The notes: generated by a model from the sequence alone, not told the origin. 11,427 nt of DNA from Anaerolineales bacterium (GCA_012032575.1 JAAUSP010000209.1:1-11427); one strand, 5' to 3'; shown: positions 1-11,017, numbered from the stretch's first letter. Numbers and translations are program-made.

Positions 1-2
1 CT

Positions 3-185
3 CAAGCCCTGGCCGAACACACCGGCATCAATGCCGCCGGCGAACTCCCCGGCCTGCCGGAAGACGAAATGACCCAACTCAACCTGCCCCTCAAAGGCGA
101 TTACTGCCCCGGCTGCGGCTCCGCCACGCTGCTGCACGTAGAGGGCTGTAAGAAGTGCTATGAGTGCGGGTATAGTGAGTGTTGA
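3..185 (+). CDS. nrdJ: Adenosylcobalamin-dependent (class II) ribonucleotide reductase, C-terminal end only
   Basis: This is the last 60 codons of a gene that begins before the window; the reading frame is open from base 3 to the TGA at 183-185. The tail has a cysteine-rich zinc-ribbon pattern: YCPGCGS, then [14 protein letters not shown] at the very end. That arrangement (CxxC, about 12 residues, CxxCxxCGxSxC-stop) is the usual C-terminus of B12-dependent class II ribonucleotide reductases. In that family the tail binds zinc and its terminal cysteines help re-reduce the active site after each turnover of NTP/NDP to deoxynucleotide. The catalytic barrel lies outside the window, so the assignment rests on the tail alone; another zinc-ribbon enzyme is possible but less likely. 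The gene converges on the SCP2-like gene with 60 bp between the stops. Confidence 0.8.
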   Translation, partial: QALAEHTGINAAGELPGLPEDEMTQLNLPLKGDYCPGCGSATLLHVEGCKKCYECGYSEC

Positions 186-245
186 TTGGAGGGTAGTTGT
201 CGAGTTGACCCAAAAGATCAACCCGGTTTTGGCACGGCTGGTCAT

Positions 246-662
246 TTAAAGAGGAAACTCGGTTTCGAACCCGGTAGTACAATTGACCAGCTCGTTGGCT
301 GCTTTGACATTTTTGAGCACTTTGGCCATGTTGCCTTTTAAGGTAATCCGGCGGGTAAAAAGGGCCTTCATCGGGTCCAGTTTCTTTTCGGCTATGGCTT
401 TCCAGGCACTCACCGGCCCACTGATGCAAAACTCCGGTTTGAGGGTGGTTGGGTCGGTTGGGACAAAGGCCTGGCGGCACTGGCCGTGATAAAGGTCAAG
501 GTACATGTGTACCGTTTCTTGCAGCCGGCCTTCCGGTTCGACAATCACGTATAAATCACCCTCCCAATTCTTGGCTGCCTCGCGATAACTCCGGCTTTTA
601 TTACATTCGTCGCCCAGACGCTTCACCCAGGCGTCGGTGGCAAAGGGGATTGCTGTTGACAT
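246..662 (-). CDS. SCP2 sterol-carrier-like domain protein
   Basis: This encodes a complete 138-residue soluble protein with no signal peptide or membrane segment. It resembles small stand-alone SCP2-fold (sterol carrier protein 2) proteins. Recognisable blocks are SYREAAKNWEGD (residues 25-36), VYLDLYHG-like MYLDLYHGQCRQA (53-65), the ISGPVSAW block (80-87), and LDPMKALFTRRITLKGN (95-111) followed by a C-terminal helix KVLKNVKAANELV. The last blocks are the most typical of the family, whose members form a hydrophobic pocket for lipids; the ligand here is unknown. The ATG at 662 is supported by GGGAGG 11 nt upstream and by a consensus promoter (700-728) giving a leader of about 30 nt. It appears to be a single-gene unit, divergent from tRNA-Val and convergent with nrdJ. 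Confidence 0.8.
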   Translation of the reverse strand: MSTAIPFATDAWVKRLGDECNKSRSYREAAKNWEGDLYVIVEPEGRLQETVHMYLDLYHGQCRQAFVPTDPTTLKPEFCISGPVSAWKAIAEKKLDPMKALFTRRITLKGNMAKVLKNVKAANELVNCTTGFETEFPL

Positions 663-699
663 CGTTCAATTCGCCTCCCATGCGATATATCTTCCGCTC

Positions 700-728
700 A
701 TTATAACTGAGGCCAACCCTCGCACCAA
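700..728 (-). promoter_or_regulatory. Sigma70-type promoter of the SCP2-like gene
   Basis: Read on the minus strand, TTGGTG (728-723) is followed by a 17-nt spacer and a perfect TATAAT (705-700). The start point would lie near 693, about 30 nt before the ATG at 662 and upstream of its ribosome binding site. Spacing and position both fit; the -35 matches consensus at three of six bases. Confidence 0.6.
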
Positions 729-767
729 TCCCCCGTTGGCACTACTCAAACCGGAAGCGGCCGAATT

Positions 768-795
768 TTGCACTTTTTAAAACCAATGGTATAAT
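768..795 (+). promoter_or_regulatory. Promoter of tRNA-Val
   Basis: TTGCAC (768-773), a 16-nt spacer and a perfect TATAAT (790-795) preceded by TGG, which makes an extended -10. Transcription should start near 802, leaving only about 7 nt before the mature tRNA 5' end at 809. This is a textbook arrangement for a stable-RNA gene. Confidence 0.75.
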
Positions 796-808
796 CGTAA
801 CCTGTCAC

Positions 809-882
809 GGGCGATTAGCTCAGTTGGTTAGAGCGCATGCTTGACATGCATGAGGTCACAAGTTCAAGTCTTGTATCGCCCA
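809..882 (+). tRNA. tRNA-Val (GAC)
   Basis: A full cloverleaf can be drawn. The acceptor stem GGGCGAT (809-815) pairs with ATCGCCC (875-881), with discriminator A at 882. The D arm lies in TAGCTCAGTTGGTTAGAGC. The anticodon stem CATGC/GCATG (836-840/848-852) carries loop TTGACAT with anticodon GAC (843-845), reading valine GUC/GUU codons. The variable loop is 5 nt. The T arm ACAAG/CTTGT (858-862/870-874) carries loop TTCAAGT. The 3' CCA is not encoded and must be added after transcription. The gene has its own promoter and terminator, and no integration scar or duplicated 3' end is visible next to it. Confidence 0.97.
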
Positions 883-889
883 CTTAGAG

Positions 890-915
890 AGTCTGGCCCT
901 GTCCAGGCTTTTTTT
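890..915 (+). terminator. Intrinsic terminator of tRNA-Val
   Basis: AGTCTGG (890-896) pairs with CCAGGCT (903-909), one pair being G-T, around the 6-nt loop CCCTGT. The T run at 909-915 follows directly. It lies 7 nt after the tRNA 3' end, so the tRNA forms a unit separate from glyA. Confidence 0.8.
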
Positions 916-938
916 ATCCCAATCTATTGAGCAGTAAC

Positions 939-994
939 CAGAGGGTTAGGAGCTATGGGCCGGGTCAATCTTGCCCTCGACGCCTGACCCTCTG
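939..994 (+). other. Structured glyA leader: long hairpin with a 10-codon ORF
   Basis: CAGAGGGTTAGG (939-950) can pair with CCTGACCCTCTG (983-994) along 12 positions with one G-T wobble. An inner GGGC (957-960)/GCCC (973-976) pair sits inside the loop. The same segment holds a small reading frame, ATG at 955 to TGA at 985-987 (M-G-R-V-N-L-A-L-D-A), with AGGAG only 2 nt before its ATG. The hairpin lies 41 nt upstream of the glyA start. It matches no riboswitch class I can name from memory, and no T tract follows it. It may be a regulatory leader, an mRNA stability element or chance. The glyA promoter is not clear in 916-1035. Confidence 0.4.
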
Positions 995-1035
995 TTCTAT
1001 TTGCCCTAAATTACTCAAGTGAAGGAGCTTCAGTT

Positions 1036-2301
1036 ATGACCCATCATTCAAATACCGCCGATGCCATTCTGGCCGCGGTAGACTCGGAACTGCTGGAGGC
1101 AATTCGCTGTGAGCGAAAACGCCAGCGGGACCAGATTGAACTGATTGCCTCAGAAAACTATGTCAGCGCGGCGGTGCTGGCCGCTCAGGGGTCGGTGTTG
1201 ACCAATAAATACGCCGAGGGCTATCCCGGCGCTCGCTACTATGGCGGCTGTGAATGTGTGGATATAGTTGAAGAGTTGGCCCGGCAGCGGGCTAAAAAGA
1301 TTTTTGGGGCGGAACACGCCAACGTGCAGCCTCACTCCGGCTCTCAGGCCAACGCGGCCGTTTATCTGGCTTTGCTCAAACCGGGCGATACCGTTTTGGC
1401 GTTTAAGCTGGATCATGGCGGCCACCTGACCCATGGCATGAAGATCAACTTCTCCGGCCATTACTATAATTTTGTTCATTACGGCGTTGATCCCGAAACC
1501 GAACACCTGAATTACGACACCATTGCCGAACTGGCCCGGCAGCACCAACCCAAACTGCTCCTGGCCGGAGCCAGCGCTTATCCCCGCCAGTTCGACTTTG
1601 CCCGCCTGCGCCAAATTGCCGACAGCGTGGGCGCTTACCTGGTCATGGACATGGCCCACATCGCCGGGCTGATTGCCGCCGGCCTCCACCCCGACCCGGT
1701 TCCCTACTGCGATGCGGTCACAACCACCACTCACAAAACACTGCGCGGCCCCCGCGCCGGATTGATTCTGTGCAAAGAAAACCATGCCAAAGCCATTGAT
1801 AAGGCTGTTTTTCCGGGGATGCAAGGCGGCCCGCTGATGCACATTATCGCGGCCAAGGCGGTGGCTTTTCAGGAAGCCCTACAGCCGGGCTTTAAAGAAT
1901 ACCAGCAAGCGATTATTGACAATGCTCAAACCCTGGCCCAAACTTTAGTCGAAGGCGGGCTGCGGCTGGTATCCGGCGGCACCGATAATCATCTGATGAT
2001 GGTGGACCTGCGCCAGGCCAACATCACCGGCCAGGAAGGCGAAACCGTACTGCACAAAGCCGGCATCACCACCAACAAAAACCTGATCCCCTTCGACCCA
2101 CAGCCGCCCCGCGTGACCAGCGGAGTGCGCCTGGGGACGCCCGCCGTCACCACCCGCGGTTTCCGCCAGGCCGAAATGAAGATTGTCGGCCAGGCTATTC
2201 TCAACGCAGTCTTCCACGCCCATGATGAGGCCATGCTGAGCGAAGTCCGCCAGGTTACTGCCGAGTTGTGCGCCCGTTTCCCGGTGCCCGGACTGGATTA
2301 A
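1036..2301 (+). CDS. glyA: Serine hydroxymethyltransferase
   Basis: This encodes a 421-residue cytosolic PLP enzyme that interconverts serine plus tetrahydrofolate with glycine plus 5,10-methylene-tetrahydrofolate, the main one-carbon source for purines, thymidylate and methionine. The length is close to the bacterial norm (about 415-430). Visible family motifs are [11 protein letters not shown] (35-44), the [15 protein letters not shown] block (57-71), QPHSGSQAN (98-106), [10 protein letters not shown] (125-134), VMDMAHIAG (203-211, with the cofactor-ring Asp205), [12 protein letters not shown] (229-240, with PLP-binding Lys234), and [16 protein letters not shown] (360-375, with carboxylate-binding Arg365). 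The ATG at 1036 is preceded by GAAGGAG with about 9 nt spacing. The gene follows tRNA-Val, from which a terminator separates it, and ends 62 bp before the stop of the convergent HAD gene. Confidence 0.97.
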   Translation: MTHHSNTADAILAAVDSELLEAIRCERKRQRDQIELIASENYVSAAVLAAQGSVLTNKYAEGYPGARYYGGCECVDIVEELARQRAKKIFGAEHANVQPHSGSQANAAVYLALLKPGDTVLAFKLDHGGHLTHGMKINFSGHYYNFVHYGVDPETEHLNYDTIAELARQHQPKLLLAGASAYPRQFDFARLRQIADSVGAYLVMDMAHIAGLIAAGLHPDPVPYCDAVTTTTHKTLRGPRAGLILCKENHAKAIDKAVFPGMQGGPLMHIIAAKAVAFQEALQPGFKEYQQAIIDNAQTLAQTLVEGGLRLVSGGTDNHLMMVDLRQANITGQEGETVLHKAGITTNKNLIPFDPQPPRVTSGVRLGTPAVTTRGFRQAEMKIVGQAILNAVFHAHDEAMLSEVRQVTAELCARFPVPGLD

Positions 2302-2303
2302 TG

Positions 2304-2361
2304 GTGAATTGTGAATAGCCAATTGTGAATTATTAATGAGATTCACTCACAATTCACAATT
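2304..2361. repeat. Dispersed intergenic repeat, copy 1 (AATTGTGAATT family)
   Basis: A stretch of 37 bp (2304-2340) matches 5591-5627 at 31 of 37 positions without gaps. Both copies end in TTAATGAG. Within this copy AATTGTGAATT (2321-2331) and AATTCACAATT (2351-2361) are perfect 11-bp inverted repeats, and a further GAATTGTGAAT lies at 2306-2316. It fills the gap between the convergent glyA and HAD stops. It is AT-rich without a GC stem or T tract, so it does not look like an intrinsic terminator. Confidence 0.75.
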
Positions 2362-2363
2362 TG

Positions 2364-2975
2364 TTATTCTACGCCGGTGAGTCTGGCTATTTCTTGCCGG
2401 GCGGTTTCGGGATTGATGAAATGCACGGTTTGGATGCCGACCGCTTTGGCTCCTTCGATGTTTTGGCTGAAATCGTCAATAAAGAGAGCCTCGGCAGGGA
2501 TAGCGCCGACACTCTCTACCGCCAGGTGGTAAATACGGGGATCAGGCTTCATCAGGCCCACTTCAGAGGAAATCACGACACCATCAAAAAGGTGTATAAA
2601 AGGATAAACCTCAACCCACAAGCGGCGGGCGACATCCCAAAAGTTGCTCAACAAGCCGGTGCGATAACCGGCCTCGCGCAAGCGCTGGATGTGGGCAATG
2701 AGGGCTTCATCCAGCATATCGCCGGTAAAAAAGTCACGGCGCAGCTCGGTCAAGTCCGGTTCAGTTAGTTGAAAATGTTCTCCCAACCAGCGCCAGTGCT
2801 CGGCGCTGGTTTTTTTTCCTAATTGAGCCTGCCGACCCGACTCGCCGCTGAAAACAAAATTCTCAAATTCCCAGGGGTCTAGCCCTAGCCGGGTGGCCCA
2901 TTTCTCGCGCCCGGCCCGGTTGTGGGTGCGAATTAGTACCCCGCCGACATCAAAGATAACTGCCTTAAGCGTCAT
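2364..2975 (-). CDS. HAD-family hydrolase (subfamily IA, FDxGGV type)
   Basis: This encodes a 203-residue haloacid-dehalogenase-superfamily hydrolase. Motif I is VIFDVGGVL, with nucleophile Asp9; the usual second Asp is Gly11, as in the YihX-like and epoxide-hydrolase-N-terminal branch. Motif II is LLSNFWD (Ser110), motif III is GLMKPDP (Lys143), and motif IV is ALFIDDFSQNIEGAKAVG (Asp167, Asp168). An alpha-helical cap lies at about residues 18-95. The likely activity is phosphate ester hydrolysis on a small sugar or nucleotide phosphate; the substrate cannot be read from sequence. The start at 2975 was chosen because AGGAG lies 8 nt upstream and motif I should sit about 5-10 residues from the N-terminus. 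The open frame extends to 3107, but the extra 44 residues do not resemble the family. It is divergent from the kinase gene and convergent with glyA. Confidence 0.9.
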   Translation of the reverse strand: MTLKAVIFDVGGVLIRTHNRAGREKWATRLGLDPWEFENFVFSGESGRQAQLGKKTSAEHWRWLGEHFQLTEPDLTELRRDFFTGDMLDEALIAHIQRLREAGYRTGLLSNFWDVARRLWVEVYPFIHLFDGVVISSEVGLMKPDPRIYHLAVESVGAIPAEALFIDDFSQNIEGAKAVGIQTVHFINPETARQEIARLTGVE

Positions 2976-3007
2976 GCACACGTCTCCTGTTCGTAACGAT
3001 CCCATCC

Positions 3008-3040
3008 AGCTTCGATCATACCCCGAAGCTATAATATAGC
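3008..3040. promoter_or_regulatory. Overlapping palindromes in the HAD/kinase divergent region
   Basis: AGCTTCG (3008-3014) and CGAAGCT (3024-3030) form a 7-bp inverted repeat around 9 nt, and GCTATA-A-TATAGC (3028-3040) is a perfect palindrome sharing its left edge. On the minus strand TATTAT (3036-3031) could be the -10 of the HAD gene, although no good -35 lies at the right distance (TCTGAA at 3059-3054 is poor). The remainder of 2976-3198 holds the kinase extended -10 and little else. Operator, promoter or chance cannot be separated here. Confidence 0.3.
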
Positions 3041-3140
3041 CAAATTCCAAATTTTCAGACTCGTAACCTGTTTCGGCCAGGCGCACGTTAAGGCCAGGGA
3101 GAGACAAAAGTACCTTTCAAACAAAATTCAAATCTCTTCG

Positions 3141-3149
3141 TGTTAAAAT
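3141..3149 (+). promoter_or_regulatory. Extended -10 promoter element of the kinase gene
   Basis: TGTTAAAAT is a good extended -10 (TG at 3141-3142, TAAAAT at 3144-3149). Transcription should start near 3156, giving a leader of about 43 nt to the GTG start at 3199. No clear -35 is visible at 17 nt; TTTCAA at 3115-3120 is too far away. Confidence 0.45.
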
Positions 3150-3198
3150 ATAAGGTAATATGGGTGCCGTCACGCACCGTCTTAGAAAGAGGAATTTT

Positions 3199-5291
3199 GT
3201 GAGTCTGATCGGCCAAACCCTTGGTCAATATCGAATTGTTGAATTTATCGGTGCTGGCGGCATGGCCAGCGTTTACAAAGCCTACCAGCCCAGCCTCGAC
3301 CGTCATGTTGCGATCAAAGTGCTGCCGGCGCAACACGCCCTGACCCCAGGTTACAAAGATCGCTTTATCCAGGAAGCCAGAGCCGTGGCCCAGTTGAGTC
3401 ACCCCAACATCCTGCCCATTTATGACTTTGGCCTTGAAGGCGATCTCAGTTATTTTGTGATGAAATATGTTCCTGAACATACCCTGGCCAATTTGATGGG
3501 TCAACCGCTGGACTTGATCCAGGTGAGCCACATTATTGGCCAATTGGCCGGAGCGCTGGACCACGCGCATACCAAAGGAATTGTTCATCGTGATATCAAG
3601 CCCTCCAATATGCTCATGGAAGGCGATTGGCTGCTGCTGACCGATTTTGGTCTGGCCAAAATTACCGAAGCCAGCACCGTTATCACCAGCACCGGGCACA
3701 TCTTTGGCACGCCGGCCTATGTCTCGCCGGAGCAGGCCGAAGGTTTGCCCCTGGATCAGCGCACCGATATTTATTCGCTGGGCATTGTTTTATACGAGAT
3801 GGTAGTCGGACGGGTACCCTTTGAAGGCAGCACGGCCATGCGCATCATTAACAAACATATCCATGAACTGCCCCCGCCGCCCAGCACCCTCCGACCCGAC
3901 CTGCCGGCAGTGGTGGAACAGGTCATGCTCAAAGCGCTGGCCAAGCAGCGGCCGACCGGTATACCCGCGCCCTTGACCTGGCCACGGCTCTGCGCGAAGC
4001 TGTGGAGAATGCCTCGCGGCCCAAGCGCCGCGTAGACAGACCTGTTGTACCGGGGGAACCACCTGAAGGGGTTGTGATTCAACCGCCGGTTGCCGCGGAG
4101 CGTCCATCCTCGGAGGTAAAAGCAGCGGCGACGGAACCGCCCAGGAAAAATCGGTCTGCCTCTCTCGGCCTGAGCCTGTTGGGCCTTATTCTGCTGCTAT
4201 CGTTAATCGGCGGAGCCTTTTTCTTTTTCAGCCCCGGCGACACGGATCAGCCTGCCCTGGCGGCTGCCACCTCTGACTCGCCCACGCCGGCTCCATTGCA
4301 GGCGACGGCCACTCCAACCCCTTCGGCTACGGCCACGTCCGTGCCAGTCACTGCCAGCCCTATGCCGATAGCCACGCGGCCGCCTGCCACCCCTATCGAG
4401 GCAGCCGTCCAATTGGCGGTCACACCGACCTCCGCCCCCGCCCCTTTGATCAGCGGGACGCTGGCCATCCCGGTTAAATTTGGCCCCGAATTTAAGGTTT
4501 TTCTCAGCGGTTTTGATGGCGCAGGCATCAACGGCCCCGCGCCCGTGAGCCTGGGCAACGCCCGCCAGCCGATGTTTCGCCGCGACGGACAGGCCATCGC
4601 AGTCAACGGTACCACCACCGACGCCCTACGGGGCATTTTTGTCACCGATGCCCAGGGGCTTGGGCCTGCCCCGTACAACGACCGGGGGGATGCTTATTGG
4701 CCGGTTTGGTCGCCCGATGGAACCCAGTTGATATTTGTTGACCTGGACAAGGGGCGCGCCGTTTTGCGCCAGAACAGCCAGCTCGCCAAATCTGAGGCAG
4801 ATTACAGCCAGGTTCAGATTAACAGCGTCAATCTGGTGGCCAACAATCTGGTCTGGTCCGACGACAATCGGCTTATTTTTCAGGGCTGCGCCGATTGGCT
4901 GGGCCAGTCGGGTGAGTGCGGCATCTGGGCTGCCGACGCTACCACCCTGGAACCGGTTCGGCTTACCTCCAACGGCGGCTTGCCCACCGATGCCAAAAAC
5001 GGCCTCCTCACTTACATGCTGGCCGACGATGGTGATTGGGAAATTTATCTGCTTTCGATGGCCGGGGGAGAACCGGTTAAACTGACCGACAATACCAGCC
5101 AGGACGGTTTGGCCGCCATCGCTCCGGATGGGCAGAGCGTTGCTTATATTTCCGACGAGTCCGGCAGTTGGGCCATCTGGACAGTTAGGCTAAGCGACAT
5201 GCAGAAACAGAAATGGTTTGAGCTTGACCCGCAGCGTGCAACGATTGACCTGAATACCTGGGCCGAAGAGCGCATGAGTTGGGTGCCTTAA
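3199..5291 (+). CDS. Membrane Ser/Thr protein kinase with C-terminal TolB/WD40-like propeller (frameshifted in this sequence)
   Basis: The frame is interrupted once, near 3949-3954. Adding one base there joins both halves into about 697 residues. Numbering from GTG 3199, the kinase domain (about 11-265) has a glycine loop GAGGMASV (18-25), VAIK Lys40, helix-C Glu59, HRDIKPSN (130-137, catalytic Asp132), DFG (149-151) and SPE in place of APE (176-178), so it should be active. After the break the frame reads DRYTRALDLATALREAVENA, the expected end of the kinase fold. Next come a transmembrane helix (about 321-344), a Thr/Pro/Ala-rich linker to about 420, and a propeller-like domain with WSPDG (504-508) and APDG (642-645) blades. 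This suggests an inside kinase and an outside sensor or binding domain. GTG 3199 is preferred because AGAGGA lies 5 nt upstream; ATG 3160 has no such site and lies almost on the predicted transcript start. The gene is monocistronic. Confidence 0.85.
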
Positions 5292-5292
5292 T

Positions 5293-5330
5293 AAAAAAGA
5301 CTCGCATGGCTTGTTGTACCATGCGAGTCT
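5293..5330 (-). terminator. Intrinsic terminator closing the rpoC-rpsU block
   Basis: AGACTCGCATGG (5298-5309) and CCATGCGAGTCT (5319-5330) form a perfect 12-bp stem around a 9-nt loop. Read on the minus strand the stem runs into TTTTTT (5298-5293), 30 nt past the rpsU stop. On the plus strand no T tract follows, so any effect on the kinase transcript would rely on the hairpin alone. Confidence 0.85.
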
Positions 5331-5359
5331 GATAATGTTATTGAAGCGTGGGGGGGAGC

Positions 5360-5560
5360 CTAGATCACAGGCTGCCGACGCATCATCTTGCGGCGCGCTT
5401 TGCGGATGGCCCGCTGTTTAGCCAGACGGCGCTGCTCGCTTTTGGAAACAAACCAGCGCTTTTTGCGGTAGGTGCTTAATACCCGAGCCTTGACAATTTC
5501 TTTCCTGAATCGTTTCAGTAAAGAATCTTGCGACTCGCCAGAGCGTAGTTCGACACTCAT
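5360..5560 (-). CDS. rpsU: 30S ribosomal protein S21
   Basis: This encodes a 66-residue, strongly basic protein of the small ribosomal subunit that sits near the mRNA exit and aids translation initiation. The N-terminal block VELRSGESQDSLLKRFRKEI (3-22), then VLSTYRKKRWFVSKSEQRR (27-45) and a tail of Arg/Lys-rich residues are typical of S21, and the length is within the family range (about 57-71). The start at 5560 is chosen because a purine-rich GGGGGTGAG lies 7 nt upstream. A start at 5581 would add seven residues with no family match and no ribosome binding site. It lies 127 bp downstream of rpoC on the same strand and is followed by a strong terminator, so it is probably cotranscribed with rpoC at least in part. 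Confidence 0.93.
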   Translation of the reverse strand: MSVELRSGESQDSLLKRFRKEIVKARVLSTYRKKRWFVSKSEQRRLAKQRAIRKARRKMMRRQPVI

Positions 5561-5586
5561 TTCACCCTCACCCCCTTTCATTCAGA

Positions 5587-5685
5587 AATTGTGAATTGCG
5601 AATTGCCAATCGTAAATGGTTAATGAGGTGAGGAAATCTATCAGACTGTTCACAATTCATCATTCACTATTCACCATTCACAATT
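5587..5685. repeat. Dispersed intergenic repeat, copy 2 (AATTGTGAATT family)
   Basis: It occupies most of the rpoC-rpsU gap. Positions 5591-5627 match copy 1 (2304-2340) at 31 of 37 bases. AATTGTGAAT (5587-5596) and ATTCACAATT (5676-5685) form 10-bp inverted ends. The right half holds loosely repeated ATTCAC-type units (TTCACAATTCAT, CATTCACTATTCACCATTCAC). This resembles the short tandem heptamer repeats common between genes in some Chloroflexota and cyanobacteria. Confidence 0.7.
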
Positions 5686-5687
5686 AT

Positions 5688-9975
<4,288 letters not shown>

Positions 9976-9994
9976 CTAAGAACAATTAAAAAAT

Positions 9995-10022
9995 TAAGAG
10001 ATTGGAGATTAGAGATTAGAGA
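9995..10022. repeat. Heptamer tandem repeat in the rpoC leader
   Basis: There are four 7-bp units: TAAGAGA, TTGGAGA, TTAGAGA, TTAGAGA (on the minus strand TCTCTAA-like). It lies 34-62 bp upstream of the rpoC start, between its ribosome binding site and the hairpin at 10027-10061. No clear sigma70 promoter is visible in 9961-10079. Confidence 0.7.
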
Positions 10023-10026
10023 TTCC

Positions 10027-10061
10027 CATTCTCGTTCCTACGCAGTGTGGGAACGAGAATG
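10027..10061. repeat. Long perfect hairpin (REP-like palindrome) between xer and rpoC
   Basis: CATTCTCGTTCC (10027-10038) pairs with GGAACGAGAATG (10050-10061). Three further pairs (one G-T) extend it to a 15-bp stem with a 5-nt loop, GCAGT. No T tract follows on either strand, so it is not a standard terminator. The CTCGTTCC...GGGAACGAG type of palindrome resembles REP/MITE-like units scattered between genes in many bacteria; only this copy lies in the window. Confidence 0.65.
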
Positions 10062-10077
10062 CAAACTAATAATTCTT

Positions 10078-10101
10078 CCCTACTCCCTACTCCCTACTCC
10101 C
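10078..10101. repeat. CCCTACT heptamer tandem repeat at the 3' end of the recombinase gene
   Basis: Three exact CCCTACT units (10078-10098) are followed by a partial CCC. It overlaps the end of the recombinase gene: the stop (10080-10082) and about the last six codons (G-V-G-S-R-E) are written by repeat sequence. Confidence 0.8.
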
Positions 10102-10981
10102 TGATTTTCATGCACCGCCAGATACTGCTCGGTGATGGTTTTACTTTGGTGGCCCAATCGCTCGGAAACAAGTTCGAGATCGTTGGTTTCGGCAAAAAGA
10201 TGTAAAGCAAAGGTTCGCCGGAGTGATTGAGCCGAGACTCCTTTCAACCCTACCGTTTTGGCGCAATCGCTGATAATCCGCTGCACCGTCCGCTGCGAGA
10301 TAGGCCGGCCCTCCTGGCTAAGAAAAAAATGCTCGGTGGCAGAAGTTTGGGGCCGAACTTTCAGGTATTCGTGCAAGGCTTTGCAGACATCACCGGCCAG
10401 CGGCAGGTGACGGATTTTTGTTCCGCTGTCGGCCCACTCCCGGCAGACCTTTAATTGAACCCCCGGATACTCAAACTCCAGGTCTTCTTTCTTCAGAGCC
10501 ACAATCTCGCTGACTTTTAAGCCGGTGTGTAGCAATAACTGTAAAATTGCCAGGTCACGCCGGACCAAACCGGCCCGTGAGCCTTGTTGCGCTGCTGCCA
10601 GCAGTTGGGCGGTTTCATTGGTGGAGAGGGGCCGCGAGATAGCCTGACCATTTTCCTGAACCAGAGCGATTTCACTGGTCGGGTCTTCGGCCATATCTCC
10701 CATTTCTTTGGTCAGGGCAAAAAACTTTCTGAGTGCCATCATATGACGATTGACCGTGGCTGCCGCCCGGTTGAGTTCCTGGGCCAGATGAAAACGATAG
10801 CGGCGAATCTGGTCGGGGCTGACCTGGGCCAACGAGAAATGTTGCCCGATTTCCTGTCTGCCCCGCGCAAAAAAACCCGCAGGTCAGCCAGATAGTTCAC
10901 CACCGTCGAGGCCGACATTTCGGCTTCGGTCAAACTCTCTTCAAACTTCAGAAGCATTGTCTCGTCTTGATCCGAAACCAT
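10080..10981 (-). CDS. Xer-like tyrosine recombinase with altered catalytic residues (one frame break)
   Basis: Two overlapping frames join into about 300 residues, the size of XerC/XerD, if one base is added near the run of seven A at 10869-10875. The N-terminal part (STVVNYLADLR, later TVNRHMMALRKFFA) is the SAM-like DNA-binding core domain; the C-terminal part is the catalytic domain. The pattern aligns with XerD without gaps from the first Arg to the Tyr, apart from the hairpin. HTGLKVSEI puts Lys at 156 where the family has catalytic Arg. AQSLRRTFA puts Gln at 252 where it has His. Arg255, His278 (LGH) and nucleophile Tyr287 are kept. The beta-hairpin lysine is displaced (GTKIRHLPL). A role in strand exchange is known for the family; activity here is uncertain. 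The start is uncertain (ATG 10981 has only a weak GGCGG upstream). It may be cotranscribed with rpoC. Confidence 0.8.
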
Positions 10982-11017
10982 ACCGCCTGGCTCAACTTAC
11001 CTGTGCCCAGAGACAAC

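Noticed and set aside
199..232. Short stems GTTGA/TCAAC and CCAAAA/TTTTGG between nrdJ and the SCP2-like gene
   Set aside because: The stems are 5-6 bp, mutually exclusive and lack a T tract; too weak to call a terminator.
91..480. Plus-strand frame of 129 codons beginning inside the nrdJ tail
   Set aside because: It overlaps nrdJ and the SCP2-like gene, has low-complexity unusual composition and no recognisable motif; both overlapped genes are better supported.
809..882. tRNA-Val as an attachment site for an integrated element
   Set aside because: No repeat of the tRNA 3' end is visible in the window, and the recombinase gene is over 9 kb away on the other side of core genes.
2976..3107. 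Longer HAD protein starting at 3107
   Set aside because: The 44 extra residues match nothing in the family, and the start at 2975 has AGGAG at a good distance.
3160..3198. ATG at 3160 as kinase start
   Set aside because: It lies about 4 nt from the predicted transcript start and lacks a ribosome binding site; GTG 3199 has AGAGGA 5 nt upstream and begins right before the kinase fold.
5561..5581. Longer S21 start at 5581
   Set aside because: There is no ribosome binding site, and the added residues fall in the purine-rich site of the downstream start.
9995..10101. CRISPR-like array
   Set aside because: Units are 7 bp, contiguous and without spacers, and no cas gene is present.
10080..10981. 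Recombinase as part of a complete mobile element or phage
   Set aside because: The neighbours are core genes, and no transposase, phage or cargo genes or flanking attachment repeats are seen.
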